Assembly: GCA_037013685.1 (NCBI GenBank)
Contig: CM072894.1
Coordinates: 5,644,841-5,708,840 of the forward strand
Reading direction: 5' to 3'
Length of the DNA stretch: 64,000 nucleotides
DNA from: Acridotheres tristis
Lineage: Eukaryota > Chordata > Aves > Passeriformes > Sturnidae
In this document: positions 60,037 to 64,000 of the stretch, in pieces
Layout of the letters: each line of letters opens with the position of its first letter
Numbering within the stretch: position 1 is the stretch's first letter
Program-made: the position numbers and the translations under genes
The notes under the pieces: model-generated
Told to the model about the DNA's origin: nothing
What the model saw: the letters and a program-made list of their open reading frames with translations, nothing else
Databases searched by the model: none

Positions 60037-63000
60037 CTGGAAACTGTGGGAATAAAGGATCATGCTGCTTTAGAAATCAAAATACAGAATTAGGCTCTTA
60101 ATGTTAGAGACACGGGAGAGAGGAGTTAGAAGCGTTGCTGAAGGCAATTATCCCGAGACTTGCTAAACCCACTGAACTGTTCATATTAAAGACACTAATT
60201 CCCCAGGCACTCACTCAGCTCAGGGAAGTTTCCTTGGTTTCTCTACATTAATACTGGGAAGAGGAAAGGCAGGGCAAGCCAGGTCAGTTTGGGAGGCTGA
60301 TCAGGACAGAAGGAAGAGAGCAGAAAAGAAAACTTTCCAAAAACACAACATGAGAACCCCAGTGCTGAATGTAGGGTATTGCATTGGGGTGACTGGGGGT
60401 ACAGTGACTGGCCAGCAGTTCTTATCCCAAGAATCCTTATCCCAAATATCCTTTTGCTGAGCTGGGATTAGCACATTTGGAGCAATGGCATCCTCTCTCT
60501 CAGTGTTCTCCTGCTCCCAGTTGCTGCACTTCTTTTTTGGTTGCCTATCCCTATTTGCCTCTTCTCTCTTTTATTTCATTGTGCCTGAGCATTTGGAAAC
60601 TAAATGCCTATTTCCCATCTTAAATAAAATCTCTCCTTTTATTGCTGTGTGGATTGTTTTGTTTCTGGCTGGTCTGGTTTTTCCCCCACTACTCTCACAC
60701 ATCTGGAGGAAAGAAAGGGAGTTTCTGGGAGTGTTGCTTTGAGTTTTCTACCCTGTAAATGGATGGAATAGGGTCTGCCTGAGCAGTGTTAATTCTCTGC
60801 TGCTCCCAGCTGTGGTCTGTGGCTTTTACAGCAGAGACTGCAGTGCCCACCTCAAAGGCATGTGCCCAAAGCAGACCACCACAGCAGTGCTGCTTTATGG
60901 AGGACCTTTTGTCTTGTGAGGTAACTTCAGTTTGGAAGATGGAATGGAATATGAGGCTGCATTTGTTCTGTGGATAGGCTTTTCCTCTTGCAGAGTGCTG
61001 AAACACTGAAAGCATAGTTCTTGGTCTAGGCCTAACTTGTCTGCGAGTGTCTCATGTAAAATAGCTCAGATATCACTTTGTATAAAAATACATATTACTG
61101 ATGAACCTGTTAAAACCTTTAAGAAAAGTGACATATCCAAAAATGATGTATTTCCTCTCCACTGTTTTCTGGCATTTAGATTTGCTTGGCTGATGCTGCT
61201 TGCCTTTATCTATGTTGTCCTAGTGCCTGGGAGCCAAACAGGTTTGATTTGTGCTGGCACAAAGAGTGTATGAAAAGTAGGTGAAGCGGATCAGTGCAGT
61301 CAGTGAGAGGAAGGGAATGTTGACTTTTAACTCCTCATCAATGCAAGAGACTTCTGCTTTTTTCCCCCTAAGGTATCATCTGCTTGTGCTACCTCAAACA
61401 CAGTTTTTCTGAAGGCAGAAAATATTATTCTAAAACTTCAGAAATTAAATCCATTAATTAATGTTGATTCTGAATTGTATTCTGGTTTAGTGAGTTTCAG
61501 TTGCATATTTTTGGGGGTCTGCAAGTACCACTAAAACCTAGAAATAAATATGGTGAGATTCAGTGAAATATAATGCTGGGCAATAGCTGGACATTGAAAA
61601 ACTTTATGTTTTTCATAAAGACATTGAGGTTTTGTTGAAAGAAAACATGCTTTCATTAGATGCTACAGGCTAGAAGGCAGGATTTGGCAAAAAAAAAAGG
61701 TTTTTTTTCTGCAAAGCATAAACACAGTGTAATCTAGGATTCATTAAATCCTTCGAATTTCTCTTCAAAGTACAGTTAAGCCCTTGATGCGACTCTCACC
61801 TTAAAAGTTAGAATCTGAAATTGTCATCTAGCTTCTGTATCTGTATTTAAAATTGCCTAATATGAATAATTACTTGGCACAGCATTATAATTGAAGTATT
61901 TAATAAACTGTATAAGCATGTTTCTTTTTATCCATAGAGTTTCTTTGTGAGGCTGAGTTTTAAGGCCTGAAGTCTTAACAAGTTAATCAGCTTTCCACAG
62001 CAAAGAAAACACAATTTCCTCCTGTGCATATTTTAAATAATCCAGGCTTGGGGGAAGGGCACAGTCTTTGGGGATGGTGGCTTCTTTTAATTCCTGCCTA
62101 ATTCTAAATCCTAGAAACTAAAGATGAGGAGGAGAACAAGAAACATTGCAATGCAGTGTTTTCCTCCCTCCTTTATTAGTCTGTGATCAGGTAGTGCAAA
62201 CAAGAGGCTTTCTGCTGTGCTGCTCTGGAGTTGTACATTGGGGTATGGTTTGGAGATTTATCACCACGCAGGTGAAAATAAATTCCTGTGAAAAGTGTGT
62301 AACTTTTGCTTCCCATTGATTGTTTTTTTGTATAGATAATTTCTTTAGCTCTGTCGCTCCCAAGCAGCTGAAGCTCAAGCTTCCATGACTCAGACATTTC
62401 CCTGTGCCACACTCAGATAAGCAATGCTGTATCCATGGAAGAAATTAATTGGTGAATCTTATACTTGTAATGTTTTCTTACCCCTGTGTGGTAATTTCTT
62501 TTACTGATACAGAGACATTTTTGATAAGACAGTGGCAACCAGATATGCTGAAGTGTTTGTCCATAGCTGCAAGATGATGAACTGCATGCTACCTGCTAAG
62601 CGAGGCAAAATATATTTCTTTTTGTAACTTTTTGAAATAATAATTATACTTGCAGCCCAGAGTATTCTAAATTGTGTTATTAGATTTCTTTTTGAGCAAA
62701 GACCTCTCATACATCCCTTTGGGTCTGATCTTGTGACCAGGTAAAGGGTGGTACCCCATGAGTAATCTCAGGAAGATGGGTGCCCAGCAGTGCAAGGATC
62801 AATCCCAGGGATCCTTAGCAGCTGGATGCTGATCTACACCTCAGCTGTAGCCATAATTTCTTGCTAGGAAATAGAATTATGTGAATGAATAGGTTGCAAT
62901 TAATTCAGAGTGCTGGAGCCAAATCACAAAGATGAAATTCATCCATCAGTGTTGCTTCTGAGCTCTAATTTATACTGTGTGTCCCTGTAACATTTTGATT

Positions 63001-63270
63001 GTAAGGCTTTGCATCTTCTTTGCACTGCCCAAACCTGCTTTTCACCATATGCTCTGAGTGTTCCATTTTATATCTCCTCTGCTTTGCTTTTGAGAGTTGG
63101 AGTGAAAGGCTACTTCATCCTTCATCTGTAGCAGACTTATGATTAGATTTTAACACAGTGGCAGTGTCTTGTGAGCATCAGCAGGTACATCAGTGTTGAG
63201 GACAGAAATCAAGGTCTGGTTTTCAGTAGGAGAGTTGTGCCTTTATGTACCTCTTGTTCATTTTGGAAAA
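60037..63270. other. Unassigned DNA, no gene seen
   Basis: No gene or named transposon was recognised. A short direct repeat of CTTATCCCAA occurs at about 60421-60446. Open frames are short and without domains. Confidence 0.55.
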
Positions 63271-63574
63271 GGGGAGCTTTGGGATGATGCAATTGTAGCT
63301 TTCCAGCACCTGAAGGGGCTATTTAGTGATGGGGCAAGAGGGAATGGGTTCAAACTGAAAGAAGTCAGGGTTAGATGGGATATTGGGAAGAAATTGTTCC
63401 CTGTGAGGGTGCTGAGGCCCTGGCACAGGGTGCCCAGAGCAGCCGTGGCTGCCCCATCCCTGGAATGGGGCTTGGGGCAACCTGGGATTGTGGAAGGTGT
63501 CCCTGCCCATGGCAGGGTGTTGGGAATGAGATGAACTTTAAGGTCCCTCCCAGCTCAGGTTATTCTATGTTTCT
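63271..63574 (+). repeat. CR1 LINE 3' fragment, ~300 bp
   Basis: A plus-strand CR1 copy. It begins near the TTCCAGCACCTGAAGGGG block of the ORF2 tail and continues with a degraded GGTTAGATGGGATATTGGGA. It then has the CTGAGGCCCTGGCACAGGGT and GCCCAGAGCAGCCGTGGCTG blocks, CTGCCCATGGCAGGG, and ends TTATTCTATGTTTC. In one frame it still reads DGARGNGFKLKEVRVRWDIG, the ORF2 C-terminal pattern. It is 5'-truncated and inactive. Open frames at 63193-63534 and 63375-63632 are by-products. Confidence 0.95.
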
Positions 63575-64000
63575 ACTTCTGTCTGAAATGGAAAGGTTTT
63601 ACATATTGTACTTTGTACCAGACAAACAGTAGAATCTCAGTGATTTCTGAGATTACAGGATACATAATTTGTCTCCTGTTTAGTTTCCATGAAGGAAGCA
63701 CAGAAATGCCACTGTCCTGACTGCCACTCATGCTTGTCCTCCAAGCCCCAGTCCTCTCTGATACAGGCAGGCTCTTCTTTATATACACCTGTATTTGGTA
63801 GCACACCTGCAGTATTATTTGTGGGGGTGAGGAGGGTGTTCAAAGCATTTGAAAGAATTGAGAAAACAGATTTTACTGACTGTAATAGAGTCACTATCAC
63901 TGAAGTGGATATAGATGTAGTTTTTCCCTATGGCACTTAAACAGTGGGTGAGAAATCAATGTCAAGTGTTTAGCTGAATTACATACACAAACAAAAAATG
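63575..64000. other. Unassigned DNA, no gene seen
   Basis: Ordinary sequence to the window end. Short open frames on both strands show no recognisable domain. Confidence 0.5.

Noticed and set aside
63193..63632. Plus-strand open frames near the right end as genes
   Set aside because: Derived from the CR1 copy at 63271-63574.

Overview
The window looks like nuclear DNA of a bird, possibly a passerine. It is AT-rich and CpG-poor, and it has few interspersed repeats. Nearly all the repeats I can name are 5'-truncated CR1 LINEs with avian-type 3' ends, which finish in variants of the ATTCTATG motif. I found no protein-coding exon, RNA gene, CpG island, CRISPR array or prokaryote-style operon. 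The open frames are short, overlap on both strands and lack recognisable domains, apart from those inside CR1 copies. The stretch is best read as a large intron or a gene desert; sequence alone does not tell which.

Layout. Positions 1-22247 are mostly unassigned single-copy DNA. They hold one CR1 3' end interrupted by a T25 tract (8251-8345), a 53-bp tandem duplication (11407-11512), two complementary low-complexity blocks (about 13126-13501), an unassigned protein-like open frame (17332-17586), a stretch that looks like conserved non-coding DNA (about 17760-18180) and a clear inverted repeat that can fold into a hairpin (18218-18341). Positions 22248-45120 contain most of the CR1 copies (22248, 33066, 35731, 38811, 41311 and 44968), a tandem duplication of about 75 bp (23351-23500), a possible L2-type LINE remnant (about 40933-41010) and two overlapping perfect palindromes (42898-42924). 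Positions 45121-64000 hold another candidate conserved non-coding block (about 50980-51330), a degraded ancient CR1-type LINE that still shows endonuclease and reverse-transcriptase motifs (about 55600-57022), a T23 tract with a nearby GT microsatellite, and a last CR1 copy (63271-63574).

No genes work together here. The main content is a retroposon record of several ages, namely an old ORF2-bearing CR1-like element and later 3' fragments of at least four 3'-end types, plus a few unexplained structural signals. I found no convincing new biological system. The hairpin at 18218-18341 next to CpG-retaining, homeodomain-motif-rich sequence is the most worthwhile lead.
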